A DNA stretch of 64,000 nt from Sambucus nigra (lineage: Eukaryota; Streptophyta; Magnoliopsida; Dipsacales; Adoxaceae): the NCBI GenBank assembly GCA_949130495.1, contig OX422213.1, positions 536,595,467 through 536,659,466 of the forward strand. The letters are read 5' to 3'. The position numbers were made by a program, and so were the translations under genes. The notes beneath the pieces are model-generated. The model was not told where the DNA came from and made no database searches. It was given only the letters and a program-made list of their open reading frames with translations. Positions 13,905 through 25,755 of this stretch are shown here, in pieces; the stretch's first letter is position 1; every line of letters starts with the position of its first letter.

Positions 13905-14366
13905 GACTAACCCCTCAGTCAACTGAGCAAATCCCCAGAGAATTCCTAAGACTCTCAAATCTAAGGGCATCTAAAGGTTTCATGAAAATATTGGCTAACT
14001 AACTGTCGGTGGGAATGAAACTCAGGGTTACGACCTTCTCCTCAACTAACTGACATATGAAGTGCTTGCGTAACCTGATGTACTTTGTGTGTGAATGTTG
14101 GACGGGATTGCGGGATATGTGTATCGCTCTAGTGTTATCACAGCAAATGATCATGGTGTCCTGTGAAATCCCATAATCCTACAATACTTGCTTCATTCAC
14201 AAGAGTTGCGTGCAATAACTCCCGGCGGCGATGTATTTAGCCAACGCAGTGGATAAAAAGATGGAGTTTTTCTTCTTGCTCAACCAAAATACAAGAGCAG
14301 AACCAAAATAGAAATACCCACCAGAGTGCTCCTACAACCATCTACATCCCTGGCCCAATCGGCATC
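13905..14366 (-). pseudogene. Element A RNase H domain, frameshifted
   Basis: After the RT reading frame stops at 14367, DADWARDVD continues in the same frame, matching the start of copia RNase H. A frameshift follows, and the other frame then gives SKKKNSIFLSTALAKYIAAGS, CDNTRAIHISRNPVQHS and a final FMKPLDALRFESLRNSLG. These match the Sirevirus-type RNase H end to end. The usual STAEAEY motif reads STALAKY, so one acidic residue is lost. The domain would have removed the RNA template during reverse transcription. Confidence 0.8.
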
Positions 14367-15590
14367 CTAATAGGCGGATATACGATCATCGATATCGAAG
14401 GAATACCAAATGATGTATGAGAGAGTCCCACTCACATATTTGATGATACATTTTAGAGCGAATAAATGTGACTCTTTTGGGGACGCTTGATATCGCGTAC
14501 AGACTCCAACACTAAAGGCTATATCGAGATGACTGGTAGTCAAGTAGAGAAGACTACCTATCATACTCTGATATAAGGTTTGCTCTACGTCCTTGCCTGA
14601 GGTGTCCCTACTAAGCTTGATAGAAGTACTCATATGTGTACGTGCATGCTTAGCGGAGTCTAAACCAAATTTCTTCACTAGGTCTCTTGCATACTTGGAT
14701 TGAGAGATGAATATCCAATCCTCTAGCTGACAAACCTGAAGACCAAGGAAGAAACTAAGCTCACCTTCCATGCTCATCTCAAACTCACTTTTCATCTCCT
14801 CCTCAAAGTGATGAGCATGATGGGAGGATGTGGATCCAAAGACTATGTCGTCTATATAGACCTGGGCAACCAAAATAGCACCGTCATCTCTCCTGACGAA
14901 CAACGTCATATCCACTCCCCATCTCTTGAAGCCACAAGCTAAGAGATAGTAAGTAAGCCTCTCGTACCAAGCACGGGGTGCTTGATTCAAACCATATAAG
15001 GCTTTCCTCAGATAATAGACGTGATCCGAGTGCTTAGGGTTTTCAAACCCTTTTGGTTGTTCCACATAAACCTCCTCCTGTAGAATGAAATTCAGAAAGG
15101 CACTCTTGACATCCATCTGATATAACTTGAAGTGCAGATGACATGCGATGGCGAGTAGTAAGTGGACGGACTCAAGCCTCGCAAAAGGAGCAAATGTCTC
15201 CTCAAAGTCTACATCCTCTATCTGTGTGTAGCCTTGAGGGACCAACCAAGCCTTGTTTCTGATTATGGTACCATTTTCATCCATTTTATTCTTAAAAATC
15301 CACCTGGTACCTATCACATTAGTCTCACTAGGTCGGGGGACAAGTTCCCTGACATTGTTCTTTTTAAACTGAAGAAACCCATCCTGCATGGCAGATATAC
15401 AGTGTTCATCCTTGAGTGATTCTTTGCGATTCTTGGGCTCGACTTTGTACGGGTAGAAAAGATGAATAACAACGTTCTCTAGCTGAGCACGAGTCTTGAC
15501 CCCTAGAGTGGGATCGCCAACAATGGCAGAAGGATCATGACTCTTGCGAACCCAAGCAGGTGTGTCCCCTAACACAGGAGAGGGTTCCAC
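14367..15590 (-). pseudogene. Element A copia reverse transcriptase (407-aa open frame)
   Basis: This is the best-preserved coding stretch in the window. It covers the copia RT domain (RVT_2): a linker ending in AMQDGFLQFKKNNVRELVPRP, then NVIGTRWIFKNKMDENG, FAPFARLESVHLLLAIA, LYQMDVKSAFLNFILQEEVY, ALYGLNQAPRAWYERL and the catalytic YIDD (codons 14847-14858), followed by GELSFFLGLQV and SMIGSLLYLT. Lys-to-Asn and similar changes at conserved places (for example SAFLNF for the usual SAFLNG) point to decay. The stop at 14367 cuts it from RNase H, and upstream the frame is broken between 15591 and 16019. The Met is not a true start, because in life this was part of one gag-pol polyprotein. Confidence 0.9.
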
Positions 15591-16019
15591 AGAGTGTGGG
15601 TGAGGAACTAGTAAGTCACTCCCAGAGAAGTCCTCATCCTCACACTAAAGGTTAGGATTAATAGCCGTCAGAGGTTCTTCATCTTTCACGGTGATGTTTA
15701 TTGATTCCATAACCCTAGAGCTCTTCAGGTTAAAAACCCAGTACGCTCTACTATTCGATGAATATCCTAGAAGTATTCCCTCGTCGCTCAGGGAGTCAAA
15801 CTTTCCTAATTGCTCTCTATCCCGTAGGATGTATCATTTACTCCCAAAGACACGAAAATATGCAAGGTTAGGTTTCTTGCCAGCCCACAATTCATAAGGT
15901 GTCTTAAGTGCGTGTGGACGCAGGTAAACCCTATTCACCGTGTGTCATGCAGTAGACACTGCCTCTGCCCAAAATCTCCTTAAAACCTTACGACCTAGAA
16001 GCATAGATCTATCCATTTA
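15591..16019 (-). pseudogene. Element A integrase C-terminal part with stops
   Basis: The minus strand encodes MDRSMLLGRKVLRRFWAEAV, then a stop, HTVNRVYLRPHALKTPYELW, YFRVFGSK, another stop, and GKFDSLSDEGILLGYSSNS with RAYWVFNLKSSRVMESIN. This matches the integrase C-terminal region that precedes RT in Sirevirus-type copia elements. Two stops directly follow NRTI at 16019-16022, and another lies near 15650. Confidence 0.75.
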
Positions 16020-16925
16020 CTAGATCGTTCTATTCTTTCTCTCAACAATCCCATTTTGCTGAGGAGTCCTCACAGTAGAAAACTCATGTTTTATCCCAAG
16101 GCTATCACTGTAAAGATTTACCATTGCTTCTGTGAATTCAGTGCCGTTGTCACTACGTATCCTGTAAGTAGTGACTCCGTGTTGATGTTGCTGGATACGG
16201 TACTTGGTCGTTAAAAACTCCACTGCATCGGATTTCTCCCTCAGAAAACCTATAATCCAGTATCTGGATAAATCATCCGCCATCACCAGGATATACCTCT
16301 TACCACCCAGACTCTCATTACGAGTAGGACCTATAAGATCCATGTGAAAAAGATCAAGTACACGAGAGGTGGTAATGGAATGCAACTTCCTATAGGGGCT
16401 ACGAAGTTGTTTTCCCAACTGACAAGGTCCAAAAGCCATCGATGTTGTCTTTCCAAGTGATGGAAAGGCACATACTAGGTCCTTTTTAGCTAAACGAGTT
16501 AAATCTCTAATGTTCACGTGACCTAGACGTTGGTGCCATATATCCATAGGAGTGATTGTGGCCTTGTTGAAGACAAGTGAGGATTTGGGCTCAGTCCCAT
16601 AGCAATTATCCTCTGTCCTCACCCCTCGCAATAAAATTTTACCGGCTTGATTATAGACATTACATGCATCCCGGTCAAACTTTACGGAAATGTCAGCGTC
16701 GCATAGCTGGCTAATGCTGAGAAGGTTTGCTTTTAAACCTTTGACGTACAAAAAATTCTCTAGCTTAGGAAATCCTGGTAACTCTACAGTACCTCGTCCT
16801 ACAATTCTAGACTTCCTCCCATCTCCAAAGGTGACTCTACCATCCTGATAATCCTCAAGAGAAGTAACCAATGAGGCATCACTTATCATATGTCTGGAGC
16901 ACCCACTATCAAAATACCACTATGA
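16020..16925 (-). pseudogene. Element A protease end, GAG-pre-integrase and integrase core
   Basis: The open frame starts just inside the protease active site: WYFDSGCSRHM lies at 16890-16919, with a TAG stop at 16920-16922 directly upstream. The GAG-pre-integrase zinc-binding segment follows (WHQRLGHVNIRDLTRL, then FGPCQLGKQ); the usual first Cys of C-x2-C is Phe here. The integrase core has HMDLIGP (first Asp), IRSDNGTEFT (second Asp) and TPQQNGIVERKNRT (Glu in VERKN). Two stops follow NRTI. The enzyme would have inserted the DNA copy into the genome; this copy is broken. Confidence 0.85.
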
Positions 16926-17638
16926 GGTATTATGTGCTTTGAGAGCGACATGAAAAACAAAGGCCTTTTTATCTTTCTTAGGTACCCAAGAAGTGGTGAC
17001 CTTTTGTTTACCTTTGTTGTCGTTGGTTTTAGCCATAATGTGAGAAGTATTCACTAACGGCAAAGACATCCGTCAAAATTCCTCCATCAAGCACTGTGAT
17101 GTGGCAGCTAAAAACTCAACTCCCTCTCTCAGACTGGTAAAATCATCAGTATACTGTGGTGGAGCAGTAGTACATCGTGTCCGACCCAAACTATAACAAA
17201 ACTCCCTGAGGTGGCCTTTTCTTTTGCAATATGTACAAAAGAACACAGTCAAAGGCGAACCTTGGTTTGCTTTTCTTGGTCGAACTCTCCGTCTAGGTTT
17301 TTAACGATGGACACAAGGAGTCATAGTAAACTCAGGAACTGGTCCAGGTGCAATTTGGGATGTGGAAGCACCATCATAACCTATTCCTTGCCTATCACCA
17401 AAACCTAAAGCGGGGTCGCGGAGCATCTTTCCCATCTTCCTAGATCTGTTCTCGATTTGTACCTTGACTTATCGTGCTCTCTCCAGATCATGAGTAAGCT
17501 GGGCTACAAGGGCTTCAAGTTTCTTTCGAGTCTCCACGAAGTAATGGAGCTCACTCGTAAGACTAGCCACTTGTTTAGTCAATTCCCCTCTTTCTTTCTC
17601 AAAATAACTCTCTCTTTCTCTAAACAAACTCTCTTTCT
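16926..17638 (-). pseudogene. Element A gag C-terminal region with second zinc knuckle
   Basis: The minus strand encodes a second CCHC-type knuckle, CTYCKRKGHLREFC, at about 17195-17240 (C-x2-C-x4-H-x4-C). A Pro/Tyr-rich stretch and TSWVPKKDKKAFVFHVALKA lead toward the protease. Several stops interrupt it. The same knuckle appears, decayed, in element B near 24020 and element D near 35610, which links the three. Confidence 0.7.
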
Positions 17639-18244
17639 TCACATAGACAGACTCTCTCTCTCTCTTAAGGTAGTGTAGGTGGAGGAATCTTTATCTCTCT
17701 CTTTTCTTAAATCTTCCTCTAAAGCGGTGATCCTAAGAACTAACGATTTGTTACACTTTTTATTTTTAAATGACTCAGAATAAATCTCGGCGTAGGCCCA
17801 TTGAAGATCACTCTCGCTCTCACTTGTGTCAACCTCACCCTCACTCACATCGATCTCACTGTCGAGGTGTCCCTGTGAATCAGCATCCTCATCGTCGTGA
17901 GGAGCACTAGAAGTACTCACATGACTAGCCATGAATGCGGTGAAGTTACAATCTTGCGATGACTCATCTCCAGAATCCATCGACTTGACCTCACTATCAT
18001 CACTAAGGGTAGCATTAAGGATAGCTTTGCCCTTTTCTCTTTTCAGCCTAGTAGCACACTCAAAAGCTCTATGACCCCTACTATCACACTCAAAGCATCT
18101 CTCACTTTCTTTCTTAGGAGGATCTTTAAAATATTTTTCATTTTTCTTTTCAAACCTATTTTTCTCAAACTTCTTTTTATCTTTAAAATTGCCATTTTTC
18201 TTGAATTTGAGAATTCTCTTGAAATTTTTTGCAAATAGGGCCAA
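17639..18244 (-). pseudogene. Element A gag middle: first zinc knuckle and coiled coil
   Basis: A 201-residue open frame in the same frame as the upstream gag piece, separated from it by one stop codon (18305-18307). A Lys-rich segment leads to a complete CCHC knuckle (C50, C53, H58, C63; CFECDSRGHRAFEC). Then come a Ser/Asp/Glu-rich acidic stretch and a short predicted coiled coil (ITALEEDLRKERDKD). The knuckle would bind the element's RNA. It ends at a stop within a Glu/Arg/Ser-rich repeat. Confidence 0.85.
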
Positions 18245-18304
18245 ATCATCTAAGTCAAAATCACACTCAGAATCTGACGTATCTGTTTCTCTTTTTCTAG
18301 ATGA

Positions 18305-19036
18305 CTATCCCCTCTTTCTTGCCGACCCCTCACTCTTTCTCTCCTGGGCATTAAGTGTAATTCCCTTATCTTTAGACTTGACAAATTTAGGAAACATATC
18401 AATTTCATACGTTTGCAAGTCTCCTACAAGTTCCTCCAATTTAAGCGTATTTAAATTACCCATAGAATTTAACACATTGACTTTGGGGATAAAATGCTTA
18501 GGCAATGATCTAAGAATCTTTTTAACAACTCTAACATTAGGAATGTGTTCACCAAGATTAAAGCTAGTGTTAACAATATCAGAAAGTCTAGCATAAAATT
18601 CATCAAAACATTCAGATTCAAGCATGGTGATTGTTTCAAAATGAGTTGTTAAATTTTGTAGTTTAGACTCTTTCACAGCATTAGTTCCTTCATGGGTAAG
18701 CTGCAAAACATCCCATGCCTCTTTTGACGTGGTGCACGTCATTATGCATTTGAAATCATCAGGTGTGACAGACCCAGATATAGCACTTAAACCCTTAGTA
18801 TTAAAAGATGACCATTTAAATTCTTCTTCAGTCCATGTAGTAACAGGTTTTAAATTGGTCACGTTTTCAAGAGTGACGGAGGGAGGTGTCCACCCTCTTT
18901 CAACCAAAATCCAGACACGTTCATCAATGGATTTTAATGCAGATCTCATGCAGGCTTTCCAGTATGCATAGTTTGTCCTGTAAAAAACTGGCATTTTATT
19001 ATATAACTTCTCCATTATGAACACACTCGTTTTCAA
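18305..19036 (-). pseudogene. Element A gag N-terminal region (UBN2-type)
   Basis: This 243-residue frame matches the plant copia gag N-terminal family (DUF4219/UBN2): YAYWKACMRSALKSIDERVW, TEEEFKWSSFNTKGLSAI, AWDVLQLTHEGT, KLQNLTTHFETITM and LRSLPKHFIPKV. Gag forms the particle in which reverse transcription takes place. The likely true start is the Met of MEKLYNKMPVF (residue 8), which matches the starts of D and C. One TAG/TGA-type stop at 18305 interrupts the protein; the frame continues in the piece that follows. Confidence 0.88.
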
Positions 19037-19107
19037 AAATCATTTTTTTCAGAAAATTGATATCTTAGAAAAATTTTGCAAAAAATTACATGGTAAATTA
19101 TGTAACT

Positions 19108-19120
19108 GGCTCTGATACTA
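19108..19120 (-). other. Primer binding site of element A (initiator tRNA-Met)
   Basis: The minus strand reads TAGTATCAGAGCC three bases after the 5' LTR. This is the plant initiator tRNA-Met site TGGTATCAGAGCC with one change (TGG to TAG). Confidence 0.85.
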
Positions 19121-19123
19121 ATT

Positions 19124-19967
19124 TGAAAGAGTTGGGCTTGCGTTCAAATTAAGAAATTATATAATTAAACTCAGTTTTATCCAATTAAATCCTAAACATG
19201 TAACTAGGTGTGATTGAAGAAGATGTAAAACATGCAAGAACATTCAAACACACACATGTGAGGAACAATCCCCCAAAGGGGCAAGAACTTTTATTTTTTA
19301 CTATAATTTGTAAAATACAATTACACGAATTACAATGAAAAACACGAGTGACACGGAAATACCTACAAGCGTCGGTTCTGGTTTTGTCAGCTAGAATCTC
19401 CCTCGGGAACTCTAGGTGAGCATCAATGAAGAAGGAGGACGACTTCTCCACAAGGGTTGAACAAACACAAGGTTGTGTTCTTGGGTTAAAAAGGATTCAC
19501 AAAGGTATGCAAAGTTGTGTGAATCAAAACATGAGTCCTAGGACTCAAAAAGGTGAAGACTATAGTAATTAGGACTCTTAAATTTGTCTCCAAAAGTCTT
19601 AAAAAACAACTCCCCCGAAGTGAGCCGAAAAAATCTCATAAGATCTGCTCGATTTTACCAGAAGCGGATCGGTCCGTTTTTGGAGTCGAATCGGTCCGTG
19701 GTAGGGTCAATTCATTTTCTCAAAGGGCTTCTTCGGTTTGGCTTCGATCCGGGGTTCTCTATTTTTGGAGAAAAGCGGATCGGTCCGGTATGGAGGCGGA
19801 TCGGCTCGTTTTTAAAAAAGGGGGACCAGTCCGGTTATGAAGAAAACTAATTCCAAGTTGAAGATGCTTTGATATTCGGATCCGTTGATGTAGATGCGAT
19901 CTTGAATTTCTTCAATGGTGTAACGGTGTATGACATACATATTGATAATGGAAAAAATGTCCTTATA
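19124..19967 (-). repeat. Element A 5' LTR (promoter LTR), TATA box deleted
   Basis: This 844-base block is the partner of 11485-12364. It would have driven transcription leftward. It lacks the 20 bases that hold the TATA-like box in the other LTR; the break is between 19620 and 19621. Its outer end reads TATA instead of TACA. It has the same CGGATCGGTCCG-type repeats (about 19664-19805). Confidence 0.9.
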
Positions 19968-19972
19968 TAAAA

Positions 19973-20464
19973 AAAATATTCAACAAAATTGGCGCAAGTT
20001 AAAAATACAGACTAATTCCATAAAAATAATATGTAGAATTTCAACCATAAAATGGAAGGATAAAAAACATAATAAAAAATGTATGCCCTATATCAATAAT
20101 GAAAAATATTATAAGTCCTAAAAATTTATAATCTAACAATCTATTTATCATAACCTATGACCAACTTCATTAGGCCCTACCATGTGGCTCAGCTTATTTG
20201 GCACATCACCACTTTATCTTTTTTGGGTTTCTTTCATGATATGAATATTCATATTCATATTAATATAGTTATTGTTTGTTCGTCGGTGGTTTTATCAAAG
20301 GAGTTATTTCATGCCATTGACTTAGCCAAATCCCTTAAGAATGTACATTACACGGTTATGAATCTTTTAGATTTATTTACAAATTTTGAAGTATAAATGA
20401 TGCGAGATTAAGTTTTTTTTTGTATGATTACCTTTTCAAATAATAAAATAAGGAGAAATATATA
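19973..20464. other. Spacer between elements A and B; one unrecognised small ORF
   Basis: Mostly AT-rich. A 79-codon plus-strand ORF at 20157-20396 (starts MTNFIRPYHVAQLIW) does not match a family I recognise, and its length and composition are compatible with chance. This may be older target DNA, because A and B insert on either side of it. Confidence 0.25.
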
Positions 20465-20469
20465 AGTGT

Positions 20470-21584
20470 TGTACACCCCTTTTTTCTTAAATGTGCTTTA
20501 AGGATGTTAAAACAATAATTTTAACACGCTCCAAGTTTGTGTACCAATTTTATCTTGTTTAATACTAAACATGCATCTATGTGATTAATGCAAGTAAAAT
20601 AAAGTAACGTTCACAACGTTGGATTTACGAGGAAGCCACAAACGGGAAAAAAAAACCTCGGACGGCCTAAGCCAGACAATCACTATGATACTGTATTCCA
20701 AAAGGATGATAGACAAACTTACGTAATGACTCAATTCCCACAAGCCTAGATGTTCTTCTTCTCTTTAACCTCTCCTCTATAGTTTCCACACAGAAATCCT
20801 TCCACGATACTCGTCCATAGCACACGTGTCCACGAGTACCTCAGTGTCCACTGATGTAGGTTTGGCAACCATTTACGATTCGAAACACGGACTCCTCCAC
20901 TTCTTCATCACAAAACCCAATGAGAAACTTGTTCAATATGGATGAACAAACTCCAGATGGTGCAAACAAGATATCTATAGCAATTGTATATTAAATCTCG
21001 GATCTTTAAACACTATGGATGGTTTTTTATCTTTAAAAAGCTTAGAAAACTTTATGCAGAAAACAAAACTATTCTAAAATGTCTTTTGGTTCTGCACACG
21101 TCGAAATTTTGAGCATGCACTACTTAAATAATAAAATTAAGTCGGAAAGTCATTCTAATGAGAATATCAAGTCGTTCTAATGACTTTGACATATCGTTTG
21201 AACGACATCACACGTCGTTTGAAGTCTTGAAAACCAAGGTGAGATTTCACAGGACTCTAAGCATCATATAAGCTCAGAATAAATGGTTTAAAACATTTTA
21301 AATAAAGTTTCCATCCTTTAAAAATCTTTTCGAACTCCATAAATATAATGCGTTCATACCTGATAGATTCGGAATGTAATCTGAATGAAGATGTGAAACG
21401 TGCACCAATAAAACACAGCATGATATATCTTTGAAGCTTAGCCACTACGTCTTCTAAACAAACACGTCATAGACTTTGTGGAGATCATGACAAGATAAAA
21501 ATCTATTTATGACTCAAACAAGTTTTGTTCCAAGAATCAGTCAATAACATACAAATGAACTCAATTGGAAATTTGGTCCGTGCA
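20470..21584 (-). repeat. Element B 3' LTR
   Basis: Starts TGTACACCCC and ends CA at 21584 on the plus strand. It aligns with 25756-26925 over its length. It contains repeated AACGAC/GTCGTT-type motifs at about 21140-21230 (GTCGTTCTAATGAC, TCGTTTGAACGAC). Confidence 0.88.
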
Positions 21585-21600
21585 AATCTCCCCCTTTGAC
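21585..21600 (-). other. Polypurine tract of element B
   Basis: The minus strand reads GTCAAAGGGGGAGATT directly before the 3' LTR, nearly the same as in element A. Confidence 0.85.
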
Positions 21601-23813
21601 TATTATGGGACAAAATCCAAATAGTGAAATGCCTAAGACGGACTGCCAAGCCGTATGACACCTAAATCCCATCCCATAAAACCTAAAATAAAAAATTATA
21701 GGATAAGGACTAGTGTATGCATATCTGATAAACATGAGCTGTCTGAATGTGATGCAGTCTTAAAATATCGAATCTCTGAAGAATACATAGACACATAAAA
21801 TAGACAAATACCCAGTGAGGTAGGGAGGAACAAATGATATAAAAATACAAATATGTAAAACAAATCATTTGTTAAACATGTGAGCAGTACCAATATGTTC
21901 AATAAAACATGACACCAATAAAATATAAACATCTGATCATGATACCAATTTGTAAAGGCAAAAAAATATTTGATCATAAAGTCAAAATACACCCGTACAT
22001 CATATACATCTCTCCCCATTTTTAACTCGAATAGACAATAAGTGAAAAAGATAAAAAAATCACTAAAAATCTAGAATGAAATAATCAATGAAGCATATCT
22101 AGATAAACACAAAATTCCATCTAATAATAATCACAAAGTACCAAGTCGTAGCTAGCAACCAGTCACAAATAATGAATCATCAAAAAATGTGACTAAATGA
22201 ATCAATGCAGCATAAGAATCATCGCATGAATAAGTACTATCACCTGCATGAAAACTGTCTAAATGAACTCGAAAGTACCAAAATAGAATGAAATCATCTC
22301 ATATATAAAGATGGTACTGAAACAGAATAAGGGTTCAAATAAAAATCCAAGGAGGTTGTTTGAACGACATAGGCGTGTCGTTTGAATGAGGTCTAAAAAC
22401 AAACTAAAATGGTAAGGTCTCGTTTGAAGCACCTATGTAATAAACATTTAAATGACCCTTCTAATGACCATATCAGAAAAAATTACCTCCTCGAAACTCG
22501 TGTCACGAGAAGAATGACATTGACATGTCATTTGAATGATGTCCAAAAGTCATTTGAATGACTTCATCAAACCCTGTATTCCATTGCTAAAAATGGAAAA
22601 GTTTTTCCCAGTGAGAAATAGCTCAAAACAGGTACTGGAAATAAGAAATAGAAGGAAAACAGACTCAAAATTGGAAAATAAAATAAGTTAAAACAATGTG
22701 AGTTTCATGCCGACATAGTATCAATGTGCTCAAACATGGATATGGAATTAATGGGCATGAACTACAACAAATGAATCACAACTTGAACACATCAAAATGA
22801 TTAAGAAGATCTAATTGATAGCCATATGTCATCAAACTGAGTTGTAGTCATATGTTACAATTAATATTTTGAGCTTAATGAACAAAAGAATCAACATGCA
22901 CATAAATCCGGAATTTTGACGATTCAACAAATAATAGTCATGAAACAATTTTTAAATATTAGGATTCGTGGTGCAAACCCATTGTTATTTTAACATCCAA
23001 ACACCCTCATATATTCATATTTCCTTTTTCAAGCTCTTTTGAGGATTCCATTTTTCTCAACTTAGAGAAATCCTATTGGCCCCATTTTTGGCATATAATT
23101 CTTTTTATTGCCCTAATTTTTTTCTCGGGCTCATTTGAACGATGGATTTCACGATGAGATTATTATTCTCTCACAGCCCTTTCCCATGAAATCTCATCAT
23201 TTTTTTAATTTAATCATTTTAAATCCTCACGGTAAACTGTTCTTACATGCACACCTCCTCCTAAGTCTTATTACACATTGACGACAAAATTGAGAGGAGA
23301 ACGTCTCACCAGACTCAAATACACATAAGAAGTCAAACATTCATATAAACTCATGCATGTGTGCAATAATAACATATATCCACAGTCGAATCCAAATGCA
23401 AGTAAACTTTGAAATAACCCCATTTAGCAATGGTTAAGATCATTCTAGGCATTAATAATCATGACCAAGTTTCCTAGCCACGCGGATAAATGAAAAGATG
23501 GGGATATAAGTACATCAATATGTCACATCAAACATGAAAAATCATGTCATAAAAAAGAAACCGAAAATCTTTGTGTTTTTTTAAAAATATTTTTGACTCA
23601 AAAATAAAATATTTTTGTATTTTTCTCAAAAATATAGAGAGCAAAAAACTTTTTATGTTTTGATTTTTTTTTCAAAATAAAATCTTTTTTTATTTTTCAA
23701 ATAATACTCAAATAAATGAAAAAAATATCATACAGTGAGATACACATGCCATAACAGTAGCAAGATATAAATCATGAAGCAAAGACTAATGTATGACAAA
23801 CGTGGCAACACAA
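21601..23813 (-). other. Element B 3' noncoding block
   Basis: About 2.2 kb without supportable ORFs. It shares blocks with A and D: a second purine tract followed by AATAGACAA (about 22009-22040), GCAAACCCATT (about 22973), TTTTTATTGCC then TCGGGCTC (23102-23132), and AT-rich repeats with AAAATCTTTTT (about 23565-23700). ACGAC/TTTGAATGAC motifs near 22350-22565 resemble those in its LTR. Confidence 0.65.
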
Positions 23814-24339
23814 TCATCCTTTAGATTTAGCATGAGAAGAATTAAGTGCAACAAAATAAGAACCATGAAGTTTAATTCCTAAAGCCTCTAAGTCTGATTT
23901 CTTAACCCAAGTAGGCGTGTAACGACGGATCGGGGTTTTGGAAACAGAAACAACTTTATTCTTAAACTCTTTAGGAGCATTTTTAAGGTAATAATAATGC
24001 CTAAGGTGACCCTTCCTATCGCAATGAGAACAACTGTAAACACGATGGGGAATGTGACCTAAATGTGGACCTCTCCTAATGTTCCTAGTCGGCTCTCTCA
24101 CACCATTCGTATTGGCTTTGGTAAATGGGTGCAATACGATCATCGAAGCCTATACCAAACTTATCATCCTTGATTTGGGCGGTACCTAAAATTATATCCA
24201 AATTTTCTGACTTAGCCTCCAAATCAAACCTCACTTTACTTGAGTTTATCAATATCTCCTCAAGCTCACTAATCCTAGACCCAAGCAAAAACCTAGACTC
24301 CTCAAACTCTAGAATCTCTTTCTTCAAAGCCTCCATCAA
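23814..24339 (-). pseudogene. Element B gag C-terminal region with second zinc knuckle
   Basis: Two overlapping minus-strand frames (24085-24339 and 23814-24143) are parts of one protein split by a frameshift. The first is a Glu/Leu-rich coiled coil (EALKKEILEFEESRFLL, RISELEEIL). The second holds a knuckle, CSHCDRKGHLRHYYY, where the last Cys is Tyr, then TPTWVKKSDLEALGI. In element A the same order leads into the protease; here the protein stops at 23814 and the noncoding block begins. Confidence 0.75.
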
Positions 24340-25103
24340 ACCACGAAGACTATCTCTCTCTTTCTAAACGTATTCTAGTTTCTCCCTAAGAGTCTTCTCA
24401 CATGCCCTAAGATCCTCAATCAAAGCATAGTTATTTTTGTGTCATGCTCATTTAGCTTACCTTGCAATTTCAAGTTTGATTTTTTCACCTTTATCGCTTT
24501 TGCATACAAATAATTAAAGGAAACTTGTAACTCTCCCACATCAATCTTCTCTTCCTCACTAGCTTCACCCTCACTCACTTGAGATTCATACTTAACGGCA
24601 TCGGAAGTGTCATTGATGTGAGAATATTCATGGGAAGATTTATCATCGTCGCTCACATGACATGACATGAACACTACAAAGTTGCGATCAATGGGATAAC
24701 TCTCTCCCTCTTTCGGTTCACTATCACTTAAGGTGGCATTATAAGCTATTAGTTTCTTTCCCTTCTTCTTAAGTCTAGTGGGACACTCCACTACCTTGTG
24801 ACCATAACCCTCACAACCAAAACACCTATCTGACTCATACCTATTAAAATTCTCACTCTTATTCTTAGGTGATGGATTGACCTCGTTTTTCTTGGATTTC
24901 TCAAGTCTTTTGGCATCTTTTGATGGCTTTTGGAATTTAGCAAACATTTTGAACTTCTTTGACAACAAGGCTACCTCCTTAAAATCGGAATCAGAATCCT
25001 CATCTAAAACTCTAGTCTCATACTTACGGGCTTCAAAGAAATTCTCTTTTGTTTCATTAGGACTTGCGGGTAAACATGTGAAGCTCATAAGTTTATAAGT
25101 CAC
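24340..25103 (-). pseudogene. Element B gag middle with intact first zinc knuckle
   Basis: The main frame is 24420-25103 (227 residues). A Lys-rich segment leads to a complete CCHC knuckle (C94, C97, H102, C107; CFGCEGYGHKVVEC). Next come KKKGKKLIAYNATLSDSE, an acidic region and a coiled-coil start (KSNLKLQGKLNEHDTKI). It is very similar to the same part of element C (CFGCEGYGHRASEC). The frame breaks near 24420 and again upstream of 25103. Confidence 0.85.
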
Positions 25104-25735
25104 CTACAATCTCTTCAAGTTTTTTGTATTCAAGCATACCCAAGGAGTTTATAACGGTCACTTTGGGATTAAATCTACAAGGTAATGACCTTAATATTTT
25201 CGTTATGACTCAGTTGTTGAGTATTTTCTCTCCCAAGTTAAATGAGGAGTTGATAATGCTGGACAATCTAACATAAAACTCATCAAATGACTCACTTTCT
25301 AACATTGTAATAGTCTCAAATTGTGTAGTGAGGTTTTGAAGTTTAGACGCCCTAACCGTGCTACTGCCCTCGTGAGTAAGTGCAATAATATCCCAAGACT
25401 ATTTTGAGGTTTCATATGTCATGATTCGATTATAATCTTCCAGTGTGACATGTGAGGAAATAACTTGAAGACCTTAAGAATTATAAAGTTAAAGTTTATG
25501 TTCGGCATCGGTTCATAACTCAACAGGTTTTAAACTAGTGGCCTATCCCTCTCGTGTGACTGGTGGTTTCCAACCTTTTTCAATCGCTAACCAAACACAC
25601 TCATCAATTGATTTTAAAGCACTTCTCATTCGCATTTTCCAATAAGCATAATTTGTGCCATAAAAAAAGGAGTTCTAAAACTATTACAAATTTTGAAATT
25701 CATCCTTAAAAGCACAAGGGATCAACAAAAAAAAA
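25104..25735 (-). pseudogene. Element B gag N-terminal region, heavily broken
   Basis: The minus strand still encodes recognisable pieces of the UBN2-type gag head: YGTNYAYWKMRMRSALKSID near 25650, EDYNRIMTYETSK near 25430, TSPHNLRLLQC-type fragments, and LRYLPCRFNPKVTVINSLG near 25160. Stops and frameshifts separate them, so no long ORF remains. Confidence 0.65.
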
Positions 25736-25740
25736 TTCTA

Positions 25741-25752
25741 TCTCTGATACCA
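25741..25752 (-). other. Primer binding site of element B (initiator tRNA-Met)
   Basis: The minus strand reads TGGTATCAGAGA three bases from the LTR, the standard plant copia primer site. Confidence 0.9.
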
Positions 25753-25755
25753 ATT

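Larger units (their letters stand above)
11480..19972 (-). mobile_element. Element A: full-length Sirevirus-like Ty1/copia retrotransposon, inactive
   Basis: The element spans 11485-19967 (8483 bases) on the minus strand, with a perfect 5-bp target duplication TAAAA at 11480-11484 and 19968-19972. Read on the minus strand the order is 5' LTR (19124-19967), primer site, gag, protease, integrase, RT, RNase H, a noncoding block, polypurine tract and 3' LTR (11485-12364). This is the copia order (integrase before RT). RT and RNase H residues resemble the SIRE/Sirevirus lineage (GELSFFLGLQV, SMIGSLLYLT, GKFDSLSDEGILLGYS). Stops and frameshifts in every domain show it cannot move by itself now. It is the only one of the four related copies here that carries pol. 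Confidence 0.9.

Noticed and set aside
15162..15419. Plus-strand ORF of 85 codons
   Set aside because: Antisense shadow of the element A RT frame.
18189..18596. Plus-strand ORF of 135 codons
   Set aside because: Antisense shadow of gag A; composition follows the Lys/Glu-rich gag codons.
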